This document shows positions 16,338 through 25,784 of a stretch of DNA of 64,000 bases, in pieces. This stretch comes from Pullichristensenella excrementipullorum. Lineage in GTDB: Bacteria; Bacillota; Clostridia; Christensenellales; Aristaeellaceae. Both the position numbers and the translations under genes were made by a program. The notes beneath the pieces were generated by a model, which saw only the letters and a list, made by a program, of their open reading frames with translations, had not been told where the DNA came from and did not search any database. Location: contig DVOU01000040.1 of the NCBI GenBank assembly GCA_018713365.1, positions 1 to 64,000 on the forward strand, in the 5' to 3' direction. Positions within the stretch are counted from its first letter, which is position 1, and each line of letters starts with the position of its first letter.

Positions 16338-16361
16338 GGCGGCGTTCGCGCCGCCTTTTTT
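16338..16361 (+). terminator. Intrinsic terminator with TTCG loop
   Basis: GGCGGCG, loop TTCG, CGCCGCC, then a run of T. The stable UUCG tetraloop and T run make this a textbook terminator for the importer operon. Confidence 0.95.
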
Positions 16362-16379
16362 GTCGAAAAATAAATATTC

Positions 16380-16408
16380 TTTACATTTGCGTTCAAACCG
16401 CGTATAAT
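16380..16408 (+). promoter_or_regulatory. Sigma-A promoter of the sensor operon
   Basis: TTTACA (16380-16385), 17-bp spacer, TATAAT (16403-16408), in an A+T-rich patch directly after the importer terminator and about 35 bases before the kinase start. Confidence 0.85.
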
Positions 16409-16442
16409 AAAAACGGCGGACACAGGAGAAGGAGGGGTGCGC

Positions 16443-18233
16443 GTGGAGCGGCTCAGCCTGCAAAAACAACTGCTGATCTACATGGCGCTGCTCATCGCCG
16501 TGCCGCTGCTTTTGATGATGGCGCTGGGCAATTACTTCTACGCCAGCGGCTTTGACGAGCAGTCCACCGAGTTTTCCACCCAAATGCTCGAACAGGTGCG
16601 CATGAACATCGAATCCTCCGTGGGCACGGTGGACCGCATGCTCGAATACCTCGCCATGGACGAGGACGTGATCGACTACCTGCGCCTGCCGGACTTCTAT
16701 TCGCCGGGCCGCATCCGCCTGGAAACGGCGGTGCGCGACCGCATGCGCATCTTTGCCGACGTGGACCCGGCGCTGGTGGGCGGGCTGCTGGTGGCGGGGG
16801 AAAACGGCCTCTACGCCTCCAACGACCTCTACCGCATCACCCGCTACCCCCTCACGCGCGATTCGTGGTACGTGCAGGCGGTGGCTGCGGACGGCGAGCG
16901 CGTGCTTATCTCCCGGCCCATCGGCCGCAACATCCGCCATTACCGCAACTATTCCGCCAACAGCATCGTCAGCGTCGTGCGCGCCGTGAAGGACCCGGAG
17001 ACGGGCGAGCTGTTGGGCGTGGTCATCGCCGACATGCGCACGCAGGCCATCGAGGAGCGCATCCGCGATGTGACGCTGGGCAAGAGCGGCTATGTTTTCG
17101 TGCAGGACAGCGCCGGCGAGATCGTCTACGCGCCGGTGAACGACACCGTCTACCGCATCCGCGACGAATGGCTCACGCAGGCGCCGGGCATACACGTCAT
17201 CGACGGGCAGCGCTACCAGCTGCTCTGCGCGCATTCGGACGTCACCCAGTGGAACACGGTGGGCATGTTCCCCCTCGGCGAGACGCCGGAGCAGATGGCC
17301 TCCCTGCGCAGTTTCACCGTCATCGCTGCCTCGGTGTTCATCGTGCTGGCCACGGTGGTGAGCCTGCGCTTTTCGGCCTCGTTCGTGGGGCCGATCAGCA
17401 AGTTGCGGCTGCTGATGGCCAAGGCCGAGAGCGGCGATCTGGACGTGTCGTTCGACACGCAGGGCTACTCCGGCGAGATCCGCCAGCTCGGCGGCAGCTT
17501 CAACAGCATGATGGACAAGATCCGCGGCCTTTTGCAGATGGTTTACAAGGAACAGCGGGACAAGCGCGAGGCGGAGATACGCACCCTGCAGGCGCAGATC
17601 AACCCCCACTTTCTCTACAACACCCTTGACACCATCCACTGGATGGCCGAGGAACATCAGGCCATGGACATCGTCAAGCTGGTCAGCGCCCTGACCAAGC
17701 TGTTTCGCATCAGCCTCAGCCGCGGGCGGGAGGTCATCTCCCTTGCCGAGGAGATGGAGCATGTGCGCAGCTACCTCTACATCCAGAAGGTGCGCTACGA
17801 GGACAAGCTGCACTACCGCATCGACGTGCCCGAGGCGCTTTTGAGCCTGCGGGTGAACAAGCTCATCCTCCAGCCGCTGGTGGAAAACGCCATCTACCAC
17901 GGCATCAAGCAGAAGCGCGGCGAGGGCCACATCCATCTGAGCGGCGAGCGGCGCGGGGACGCGCTCGTGCTGCGCGTGGCCGACGATGGCGCCGGCATGC
18001 CGCCGGAAAAGTGCGCCCGGCTCAACGAGGCTCTGCGCGATGGCGGCGGCCGTGCCTGCGACCATGGCTATGGCATCTTCAACGTCAACGACCGCATCCG
18101 CCTCTCCTACGGCCGGGAATACGGCCTGCATTACCGCATCAATGAATGCGGGGGCATCACCGTGGAACTGGTCTGCCCGGCCGTGCCCCGGAGCGAGGCG
18201 GAGACGGAGGCGGAGGGAAAGGAGCGCAGCTGA
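16443..18233 (+). CDS. Sensor histidine kinase, YesM/LytS type
   Basis: A 596-residue membrane sensor. Order: transmembrane helix (about 8-28), extracellular Cache-like sensing domain (about 40-285), second helix (about 291-310), HAMP (about 312-365), then a His_kinase/HATPase module. The phospho-accepting histidine is His389 in NPHFLYNTLD, and the ATP-binding N box is LQPLVENAIYHGI. The GTG at 16443 is chosen because GGAGG lies seven bases upstream; the GTG at 16437 would overlap the site. Its stop overlaps the start of the regulator gene. With the anchored binding protein two genes on, it probably reports an extracellular sugar. Confidence 0.93.
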   Translation: MERLSLQKQLLIYMALLIAVPLLLMMALGNYFYASGFDEQSTEFSTQMLEQVRMNIESSVGTVDRMLEYLAMDEDVIDYLRLPDFYSPGRIRLETAVRDRMRIFADVDPALVGGLLVAGENGLYASNDLYRITRYPLTRDSWYVQAVAADGERVLISRPIGRNIRHYRNYSANSIVSVVRAVKDPETGELLGVVIADMRTQAIEERIRDVTLGKSGYVFVQDSAGEIVYAPVNDTVYRIRDEWLTQAPGIHVIDGQRYQLLCAHSDVTQWNTVGMFPLGETPEQMASLRSFTVIAASVFIVLATVVSLRFSASFVGPISKLRLLMAKAESGDLDVSFDTQGYSGEIRQLGGSFNSMMDKIRGLLQMVYKEQRDKREAEIRTLQAQINPHFLYNTLDTIHWMAEEHQAMDIVKLVSALTKLFRISLSRGREVISLAEEMEHVRSYLYIQKVRYEDKLHYRIDVPEALLSLRVNKLILQPLVENAIYHGIKQKRGEGHIHLSGERRGDALVLRVADDGAGMPPEKCARLNEALRDGGGRACDHGYGIFNVNDRIRLSYGREYGLHYRINECGGITVELVCPAVPRSEAETEAEGKERS

Positions 18234-19426
18234 TGGAAAAGGACATGTGGGGCGTACTCATCGCCGATGACGAGCCGAAGATACGCCGCGGCCTGCGCGC
18301 GCAGTTGAGCCGGCTGGAGCTGCCCCTGCGCGTGGTGGCTGAGGCCGAGGATGGCGAAATGGCGCTGGAGGCGGCGGAAAAATACCGGCCGGACATCCTG
18401 CTGGTGGACATCAACATGCCCTTCATGAATGGGCTGGCCTTCATCTCCGCCCTGCGCCGCACGCGCGCGGACGCGCGCATCATCGTCATCACCGGCTATG
18501 AGGAGTTCGAGTACGCGCGGCAGGCGCTGGAGATGAACGTGCAGGCATATCTGCTCAAGCCCCTCGACATCGAGCGCCTGCGCGCCACGCTCGTCGCCGC
18601 CATCGAGGGGCTGCATAACGAGCGACAGCGCAACCGCCACTTTGAGTGGGCCATCGCCCAGATCGGCGCGCGCCGCGACTTTCTGCGCGAGGAATTTCTG
18701 CGCGACGCCGTGGCCGGGCGCGTCGAGGCCGACGAGATCCGCGAATTTCGCGTCTATTTCGACTTTCCCAGCCCTGTGCGCATGATGCTGATGCTGATCT
18801 TCGCCCCCGGGGAGGAGGGCGAAAAGCCGTGGCAGCACCTGTTGCGCCAGTACGCCGTGCAGGACGCTCTGCGCCTTGCCGCGCCGTCGCTTGACGGCTA
18901 TTGCCTGTTTTCCGACGACCGCGGCAATGTGCTGATGCTCTACGACGCGCCGGAGGACATGGACGAGGCCATCTGCACCATCGTGCGCGACACGCTGGGC
19001 GAGGACACGGGCATCGCGCTGGAGCCGCTTGCCTCGCTCACCCGCCTTGCCGAGACCTACGACGCGGCCATGGAGCGGCGGCAGGCCTCCCGGCAGCTCT
19101 CGCCGGTGGTGGAGGCGGCCAAGAAGTTCATCGGCCAGCACTACGCCGAGCCGGCGCTGGGCCTCAACGACGTGGCCGGGGCGCTGGGCCTGCACCCCTC
19201 CTACCTCAGCCGCCTGATGAAGCAGGAACTGGGCATGCCCTTTTCCAAGTACCTCACCAATGTGCGCATCAGCAAGGCCATTGAACTGATGCGCGACCCC
19301 AACCGGCGCATCTGGCAGGTGGCCGAGGCGGTGGGGTACAGCGGCGGCAATTACTTTTCCGTGGCCTTCAAAAAGGTGCTGGGCGTGGCCCCGGCGGACT
19401 ACCGTCTGGAGGAACAGAGGCGATGA
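18233..19426 (+). CDS. Response regulator with AraC DNA-binding domain, YesN type
   Basis: A 397-residue regulator. The N-terminal receiver domain has the acidic pocket Asp12/Asp13, the phosphoacceptor Asp59 in LLVDINMPF, and Lys109 in YLLKPLD. The C-terminal AraC double helix-turn-helix spans about residues 295-395, including GLHPSYLSRLMKQELGMPFS and ending GVAPADYR. It starts within the kinase stop (TGATG) and ends overlapping the binding-protein start (ATGA). It should activate sugar-uptake genes, most simply the importer directly upstream. Confidence 0.93.
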   Translation: MEKDMWGVLIADDEPKIRRGLRAQLSRLELPLRVVAEAEDGEMALEAAEKYRPDILLVDINMPFMNGLAFISALRRTRADARIIVITGYEEFEYARQALEMNVQAYLLKPLDIERLRATLVAAIEGLHNERQRNRHFEWAIAQIGARRDFLREEFLRDAVAGRVEADEIREFRVYFDFPSPVRMMLMLIFAPGEEGEKPWQHLLRQYAVQDALRLAAPSLDGYCLFSDDRGNVLMLYDAPEDMDEAICTIVRDTLGEDTGIALEPLASLTRLAETYDAAMERRQASRQLSPVVEAAKKFIGQHYAEPALGLNDVAGALGLHPSYLSRLMKQELGMPFSKYLTNVRISKAIELMRDPNRRIWQVAEAVGYSGGNYFSVAFKKVLGVAPADYRLEEQRR

Positions 19427-20364
19427 AGGGCTGGCGCTGGGTCACGGGCATCGCCCTCATGGGCCTTGCGGCGGCGGTGTTCCTCTTCTTCATGCCGTGG
19501 CTGGTCAGCGGCGCCCCCGTGGGCGGGGAGGAGCCGCGCATCTGGCTGGTGGGCATGAGTCAGGCCAACCTCGTCGAGCCCTGGCGGGTGACGATGAACC
19601 TGGAATTTGCCGAGGCGGCGAGCGCGCGCGACGATCTGCGCGTCATCTACACAGACGCCGCGCAGGATACGCAGCGGCAGATCGCCGATGTGGAAATGCT
19701 GATGGGCTACGGCATCGACCTGCTGGTCATCTCCCCCAACGACAGCGAGGCGCTGCGGCCGGTGCTGGCCGAGGTGTACAAAAAGATCCCCGTCATCGTG
19801 CTTGACCGCGCCGTCAGCGGCGAGGATTACACCCTCTTCATCGGCCCGGACAACGAAAAGATTGGCTACATGGCCGGGCAGAAGGTGGCGGAGATGCTCG
19901 GCAAGGAGGGTGGCCGCGTGGTGGAGATCCTCGGCACGGAGAACTCGCCGCCCGTGGCCGCGCGTTCCAGCGGCTTTGCCCGCGCCATCGCCGGGCAGGA
20001 AAACATCGTCATCGAGCAAAAACTGGTGGCCAACTGGATGCAGGATCAGGCGCAGGACCGCTTCAAGGAATACGCCATCACCTGCGACGAACTGCCGGAC
20101 GTGGTGGTTGCCCAGAGCGATGCCATGGCCTACGGCGCCTACATCGCCGCCGAGGAACTGCGCATCGAGGGCGTGCGCTTTGTGGGCATGGACGGCCTCG
20201 AGGGCGAGGGCGGCGGCGTGGACCTGGTGCATCGCGGCATTCTCGACGCCACCTTTTACTGCCCCACCGGCGGCAAGGAAGCGGTCTCGTACCTGCTGCG
20301 CATTTTGGAGGGCGAGACGTTTTCCGAAAAGGAGATCACGCTGGAGCCGAATATCGTCGTTTGA
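19423..20364 (+). CDS. Membrane-anchored sugar-binding protein, probable sensor subunit
   Basis: A 313-residue type 1 periplasmic binding protein with an uncleaved-looking N-terminal membrane helix (about residues 6-30) and no lipobox. The ligand-lobe segments VGMSQANLVEPWRVTMNLEF, TDAAQDTQRQIADVE and VISPNDSEALRPVL parallel the secreted binding protein of the importer at 15360. Its gene overlaps the response regulator by four bases. The arrangement is like the XylFII-LytS/YesN system of Clostridium beijerinckii, in which an anchored binding protein presents xylose to the kinase. I infer the same role here; it could alternatively be an ordinary binding protein. Confidence 0.85.
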   Translation: MKGWRWVTGIALMGLAAAVFLFFMPWLVSGAPVGGEEPRIWLVGMSQANLVEPWRVTMNLEFAEAASARDDLRVIYTDAAQDTQRQIADVEMLMGYGIDLLVISPNDSEALRPVLAEVYKKIPVIVLDRAVSGEDYTLFIGPDNEKIGYMAGQKVAEMLGKEGGRVVEILGTENSPPVAARSSGFARAIAGQENIVIEQKLVANWMQDQAQDRFKEYAITCDELPDVVVAQSDAMAYGAYIAAEELRIEGVRFVGMDGLEGEGGGVDLVHRGILDATFYCPTGGKEAVSYLLRILEGETFSEKEITLEPNIVV

Positions 20365-20374
20365 GCAGAACACA

Positions 20375-20446
20375 GCGCCCCCGAACATTGCCGGGGGCGC
20401 GGCTGTCTATGACCTGAGCGCCCCCGACCGCGTGTCCGGGGGCGCT
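20375..20446. terminator. Two GC hairpins between convergent genes
   Basis: GCGCCCCCG with CGGGGGCGC (20375-20400) and AGCGCCCCCGA with TCCGGGGGCGCT (20417-20446). They separate the plus-strand sensor operon from the minus-strand DUF1349 gene. The stems are near copies of each other and lack clear T runs. Confidence 0.7.
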
Positions 20447-20451
20447 GTTCG

Positions 20452-21054
20452 TCACTCCTCGTCCGGGGGCTGGCCGTCGTGGGCGGGCCACTGGCAGGGG
20501 AGCAGCGCCATGTTGCCAAACACGGCGCGGAAGGAGGAATCCTCCGGGCTGCAGGCGTAGATGCCGAAGCGGATGGCGTCCGTGGCTGCCGCGAGGTGGC
20601 AAACGCGCATTTGGGCAAAGTCCGCGCCGTCCTCGGAGCATTCGATGCGGAAATCGTCCTCCCGGCGGCTGAGGCGGTACCACATGTGGCGCACATCGGC
20701 GCGCACGCGCGTGGTCGCCCAGTCCGAATAGCCGCCGTTGGTCACCACGCTGCCCAAGTGGGCATAGCGCTCGTCCTCGTATTCGATGGAGGCCTTGAGC
20801 CAGTTCTCGCTGTCCAGATAGACGACGATGCCGCACTGGTCGAAGCGGTGATGGCTGTCAAACTCCGTCTGCACCACGAAGGAGAAGAACTTCTCTTTCG
20901 TGGTCATTTGCAGCACGGGGGCGGTGTCGTTGCGGAAGTGGTAGTAGGTGCGCTGCCACAGGTCGGTGTGCGGGCGGGTGACGATCTCCACGCGGCCATC
21001 TTCGATGGCGCAGGCAAGCGGCTCCCTCGTCCAGGCAAAGTCCTCAAGGCGCAT
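20452..21054 (-). CDS. DUF1349 domain protein (concanavalin-like fold)
   Basis: A 200-residue cytoplasmic protein of the DUF1349 family, which has a lectin-like beta-sandwich fold. Recognisable parts are the start around MRLEDFAWTREP, KEKFFSFVVQTEFDSHHRFDQ, CGIVVYLDSENWLKASIEYE and SVVTNGGYSDWATT, followed by WYRLSRREDDF. Members often sit next to glycan-use genes and may bind or act on carbohydrate, but no activity is firmly assigned to this branch. Here it follows the peptide-importer operon on the same strand after a terminator. Confidence 0.85.
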   Translation of the reverse strand: MRLEDFAWTREPLACAIEDGRVEIVTRPHTDLWQRTYYHFRNDTAPVLQMTTKEKFFSFVVQTEFDSHHRFDQCGIVVYLDSENWLKASIEYEDERYAHLGSVVTNGGYSDWATTRVRADVRHMWYRLSRREDDFRIECSEDGADFAQMRVCHLAAATDAIRFGIYACSPEDSSFRAVFGNMALLPCQWPAHDGQPPDEE

Positions 21055-21071
21055 GTATGTTTCCTCCTCTT

Positions 21072-21102
21072 AAAAAGGGCCGCCCCCGTTGGGAGCGGCC
21101 CT
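21072..21102 (-). terminator. Intrinsic terminator of the peptide importer operon
   Basis: AGGGCCGC stem (21076-21083 with 21095-21102) followed by T5 on the minus strand. It begins seven bases after the binding-protein stop, which confirms that the gene's odd C-terminus is its real end. Confidence 0.88.
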
Positions 21103-21108
21103 GCTGGT

Positions 21109-22791
21109 TCAGCGGCCAAGCTGGCAGAAGTTGTTGCCGGAGGCGCTGGTGAACATTTCCAGGAAGCAAATGGGGTCGTTGAAGTCGGCGTTCATGCCCA
21201 GACGGCCCATGTCGAAGTTGCCGGCCATCATCTCGCCGGGAAGCACGTTCCACTCCACGGAGCGGATGTTCATCTGGATGCCGATGACGGCGAGGTCTTC
21301 CTGAATGAGCTGGGCCACGCCCTCGTGCTGCGTGCCGGGGTTGACCAGATATTCAAAGGTCAGGGGCGTCTCGGCGGAGAGCATGCCGTTCTCGAACTTG
21401 TAGCCGGCCTCCTCCAGAAGGGCGATGGCGCCCTCGACGTCGCTGGTGAGGGACATGTAGCCCACGTCCTCGGCGTCCGGGTAGGTGTAGGCGTCGTCGT
21501 TTTCGCGGAAGGTGCCGCCGTTTCCGTCGGCCATGGCCGCGGGCACGAAGGTGTTGGCCGGAGGCTCGGTCAGGCGCACCGTTTCGGAGATCCACGTGCG
21601 GTCGATGAGCATGCTGATGGCCTTGCGCACGTTGCTGGCCTGCGCGGCGCTCATGCCCTCGAACATGGGGCTGTTGACGTTGAAGCAGAGGAAGTAGGTG
21701 CCGAGGTTGTCCGCTACGTAAAACTCGGGGTCGCCGTCCTCCAGCAGCGCGGCCATCTCGTCGGCGGGCACGGTGTCGATAAAGTCGAGGTCGCCGGCGC
21801 GGTAGGCGGCGTAGATGGTGGCGTCGTCGGCGGAGAGCATCAGTTCAAGGCGCTCCATGGTGACGTTTTCGGCGTTCCAGTAGTTGGGGTTCTTCACATA
21901 GACCATGGACTCGTCGTGCGTCCAGCTCTCCAGCGTGTAGGCGCCGGAGGTGACAAAGCCGGCCTCCGTGGCCCACGCGCCGGGGTCGAGCAGGGAGCCG
22001 TCCTCGGCAAGATAGCCCTCGGCGGCCTCCACGCAGTGGCGCGGCACGGGGTAGAACACCGGGAAGGCGGCAAGGTCCAGCATGTAGGGGCAGGGGGCGG
22101 CCAGCGTCACCGTGAAGGTCAGCCCGTCTTCCGAGGCTTCCACGGCAAGGCCCTCCTCGCTGCCGTAACCGGCGATGACGCTGAACAGATAGCTGTACGC
22201 CGCGCCGGTGGCCGGGTCGGCGGCGCGCTGCCAGGAATATACGAAGTCCTCCGCCGTCAGGGGCGTGCCGTCAGACCAGGTCAGGCCCTCGCGCAGCGTG
22301 AAGGCGTAGGTCAGGCCGTCCTCGGACACGGTGTAGCCAGTGGCCAGCTCGGGCTGGAGCGTGCCGTCGGCGGCGTGCGTGTAGAGGCCGGCAAAGCTGT
22401 TCACCGCCAGACAGGCGCCGTCCAGCGTGTAGTTGAGCGCCGGGTCGAGGCGGTCCGGCTCGCTGGCGAGGTTGATGCGCAGCGTGTCCGCGCCCTCATA
22501 GGTGGCGTACATGAAGTACTTGAAGCCCTCGATGGTGTCGTAGACGCCCTCGACGCCGGCCTTCATCATATAGGGGTCGGTGTAATAGGTGATGGGCACC
22601 ACTGCGCCGGTATCCATGAGCATGGCCTCGGCCTCGTGCATCAGCGCCTCGCGCGCGGCGGGGTCGGCCTCGGCCTTGATGGAGGCGATGAGCGCGTCGT
22701 AGGCGGCCCAGTCCAGTTCGGCGCCTTCCTCGGCCAGCGCCGCGCCGCCCATCAGCAGCAGGACCAGCAGCAGGGCAAGCAGTTTTTTCAT
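21109..22791 (-). CDS. Oligopeptide ABC substrate-binding protein, apparently circularly permuted
   Basis: A 560-residue family 5 (OppA/DppA) binding protein with signal peptide MKKLLALLLVLLLMGGAALA. The order of parts is unusual. Residues about 28-98 (YDALIASIKAEADPAAREAL, then VVPITYYTDPYMMK and GFKYFMYA) are what normally forms the C-terminal end of OppA proteins. The normal mature N-terminus, DTLRINLASEPDRLDPALN, starts only at about residue 102. The protein then ends at SASGNNFCQLGR, just where the YDALI segment would normally follow. Joining end to beginning restores a standard OppA with no gap or duplication. It is last in a permease-permease-ATPase-ATPase-binding-protein operon. Confidence 0.88.
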   Translation of the reverse strand: MKKLLALLLVLLLMGGAALAEEGAELDWAAYDALIASIKAEADPAAREALMHEAEAMLMDTGAVVPITYYTDPYMMKAGVEGVYDTIEGFKYFMYATYEGADTLRINLASEPDRLDPALNYTLDGACLAVNSFAGLYTHAADGTLQPELATGYTVSEDGLTYAFTLREGLTWSDGTPLTAEDFVYSWQRAADPATGAAYSYLFSVIAGYGSEEGLAVEASEDGLTFTVTLAAPCPYMLDLAAFPVFYPVPRHCVEAAEGYLAEDGSLLDPGAWATEAGFVTSGAYTLESWTHDESMVYVKNPNYWNAENVTMERLELMLSADDATIYAAYRAGDLDFIDTVPADEMAALLEDGDPEFYVADNLGTYFLCFNVNSPMFEGMSAAQASNVRKAISMLIDRTWISETVRLTEPPANTFVPAAMADGNGGTFRENDDAYTYPDAEDVGYMSLTSDVEGAIALLEEAGYKFENGMLSAETPLTFEYLVNPGTQHEGVAQLIQEDLAVIGIQMNIRSVEWNVLPGEMMAGNFDMGRLGMNADFNDPICFLEMFTSASGNNFCQLGR

Positions 22792-22858
22792 AAAGGGTCA
22801 CTCTCCTCGTGTGTATCCTTATAACATCCGGGCGGCGTGCGTCCGGCGGGGACCGGGG

Positions 22859-23805
<947 letters not shown>

Positions 23806-23809
<4 letters not shown>

Positions 23810-24780
23810 GCGCCCTCACCGCCTTTCGCGAAGTGGCAGGCCGCGCGGTGGCCCGGCCCCACGAGCGCTTCCTCCGGCGTCTGTTCGCGGCAGATGGCGG
23901 CGGCGCGGGGACAGCGCGGGGCGAAGGGACAGCCCGGCAACGGGCGTGCGCCAACCGGCGGCGCGCCGGGGATGGGCCGCGCGGGGCGGCGCTCGCCCTC
24001 CAGCGAGGGCACGCAGGCAAGCAGCGCCCGCGTGTATTCGTGGCGCGGGTCCAGAAAGACCGCCTCCGCACTTCCGCGCTCGCACACGCGCCCGGCGTAC
24101 AGCACCAGCAGTTCGTCGCAGAGCTGGGCCGCCACGCCCAGATCGTGGGTGATGAGCAAGACGGCCATGGAAAGGCGCTCGCGCAAGTCGGCGAGCAGGC
24201 GCAGGATCTGTGCCTGCACGGTCACGTCCAGCGCCGAGGTCGGCTCGTCGGCGATGAGCAGTTTGGGCGATCCGCACAGCGCCAGCGCGATCATCGCCCG
24301 CTGCTTCTGCCCGCCGGAAAGCTCGTGGGGGTACTGGGAAAGCCGCCGTTCAGGCGCGTCGACGCCCACCAGCGACAAAAGCTCCATTGCGCGCGTTTTC
24401 GCCTGCGCGCGGGAAAGGCCGCGCAGGCGCAGCGTCTCGCGCAACTGACTGCCCACGGTGAAGGCCCCATCCAGCGCCGCGCCCGCGTCCTGAAACACCA
24501 TGCCCACGCGCTCGCCGCGCAGGCGGCGCAGGGCGGCGGGGGAGGCGGAGAACACGTCCTCGCCGCCGACCGCGATCTGCCCCTCGATCTGCGCCGAAGC
24601 GGGAAGCAGGCGGGGGATGGCGCAAGCCAGCGTCGATTTGCCGCAGCCGGACTCGCCCACCACGCCCAGCACGCGCGATGGGGCCAGATCGAAGGACACG
24701 CCGTCCAGCGCCAGCCCCTCGCCCCCGGCGTAGCGTACGCGCAGGTCGCGCACGCGCAGCAGCGGCTTGCCCATGGCCAT
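23806..24780 (-). CDS. Oligopeptide ABC importer ATPase, OppD type
   Basis: A 324-residue ATPase with Walker A GESGCGKST, signature ELSGGQKQRAMIALAL, Walker B LLIADEPTSALD and a C-terminal CPFAPRCPRAAAIC motif. The frame is open far upstream, but the start is placed at the ATG overlapping the permease stop (TGATG); an ATG two codons later (24774) has better ribosome-site spacing and is an alternative. It works with OppF as the heterodimeric motor. Confidence 0.92.
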
Positions 24781-25775
24781 CACCTCTCCGCGCGGGGGTC
24801 GAGCGCCGCGCGCAGGCCGTCGCTGATGAGGTCGAAGGCCAGCACGATCAGGCAGAGCGCGACCGCCGGGAATACCAGCTTGTGGGGGAAACTGCCCATG
24901 GCCCCGCGCGCGGCGTTGGCCAGCGAACCGAGGCTGGGCATGGGCGCCTGCACGCCCAGACCGATAAAGCTCAAAAAGCTCTCCGTAAAGATGGCCGAGG
25001 GCACCTGCATGGCCGCCGCCGCCAGCACCACCGGCGCGCAGCCGGGCAATATGTGCCGGCGCAGTATGCGCACAGGGCCGGCCCCCAGCGCCCGCGCCGC
25101 CAGCACGTATTCGTCCTTTTTCAGGGACAGCACCCGCGCGCGCACCAGCCGCGCCATGCCCACCCAGTACAGCGCTCCGAAGACGATGAACAGGGAAAGG
25201 AGGTTGCTGCCCAGTTTCGCCAGCGCCGTGCCGGCAAGGGCGTCCATCAGCGTTGTGTCCAGCACCACGGAAAACAGCACCACCATCAGCGTGTCCGGCA
25301 GGGCGTAGATCAGGTCCACTGCCCGCATCATCAGAAGGTCGGCCTTGCCGCCCGCGTAACCGGCCACCGCGCCGTAGATGGAGCCGATGACCAGCACCAC
25401 CAGCGTGGCCACCACGCCCGTGAGCAGCGAGACGCGCGCGCCGTACATCACGCGCACGAAGTAGTCCCGGCACAGTTCGTCCGTGCCGAAGATATGGGGG
25501 AAGACAGATTCCCCGCGCGCCATGGCCTCCTGTTCCATCTCGGAATACGCGAAGGGGGCGAGGTTTTTCGCGCCGCGGTCGCGCTGGCCGTCCACGGTGA
25601 TGATCTGCGCGTAGCCGTAGGGCACGAACAGGGGCAGGACGAACATCGCAATTATCAGCAGCATAAGCAGCGCCAGCCCCGCGCGCGTGCGCCTCTGCCG
25701 CAGGGCGCGGCGGCCCGGAATGGCGCGCAGGCCCTCCAGACGGGGCTGCATGCTCAAAAAGCGCTTTTTCGCCAT
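24780..25775 (-). CDS. Oligopeptide ABC importer permease, OppC type
   Basis: A 331-residue permease of the DppC/OppC family with an N-terminal membrane helix (about 30-52), an extracellular segment and five further helices. The EAA-like loop AARALGAGPVRILRRHILPG and the OppC_N-type start are present. GGAGG precedes the ATG at 25775. It is nine bases downstream of the other permease gene and overlaps the ATPase gene after it. Confidence 0.93.
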   Translation of the reverse strand: MAKKRFLSMQPRLEGLRAIPGRRALRQRRTRAGLALLMLLIIAMFVLPLFVPYGYAQIITVDGQRDRGAKNLAPFAYSEMEQEAMARGESVFPHIFGTDELCRDYFVRVMYGARVSLLTGVVATLVVLVIGSIYGAVAGYAGGKADLLMMRAVDLIYALPDTLMVVLFSVVLDTTLMDALAGTALAKLGSNLLSLFIVFGALYWVGMARLVRARVLSLKKDEYVLAARALGAGPVRILRRHILPGCAPVVLAAAAMQVPSAIFTESFLSFIGLGVQAPMPSLGSLANAARGAMGSFPHKLVFPAVALCLIVLAFDLISDGLRAALDPRAER

Positions 25776-25784
25776 GGCCGCCTC

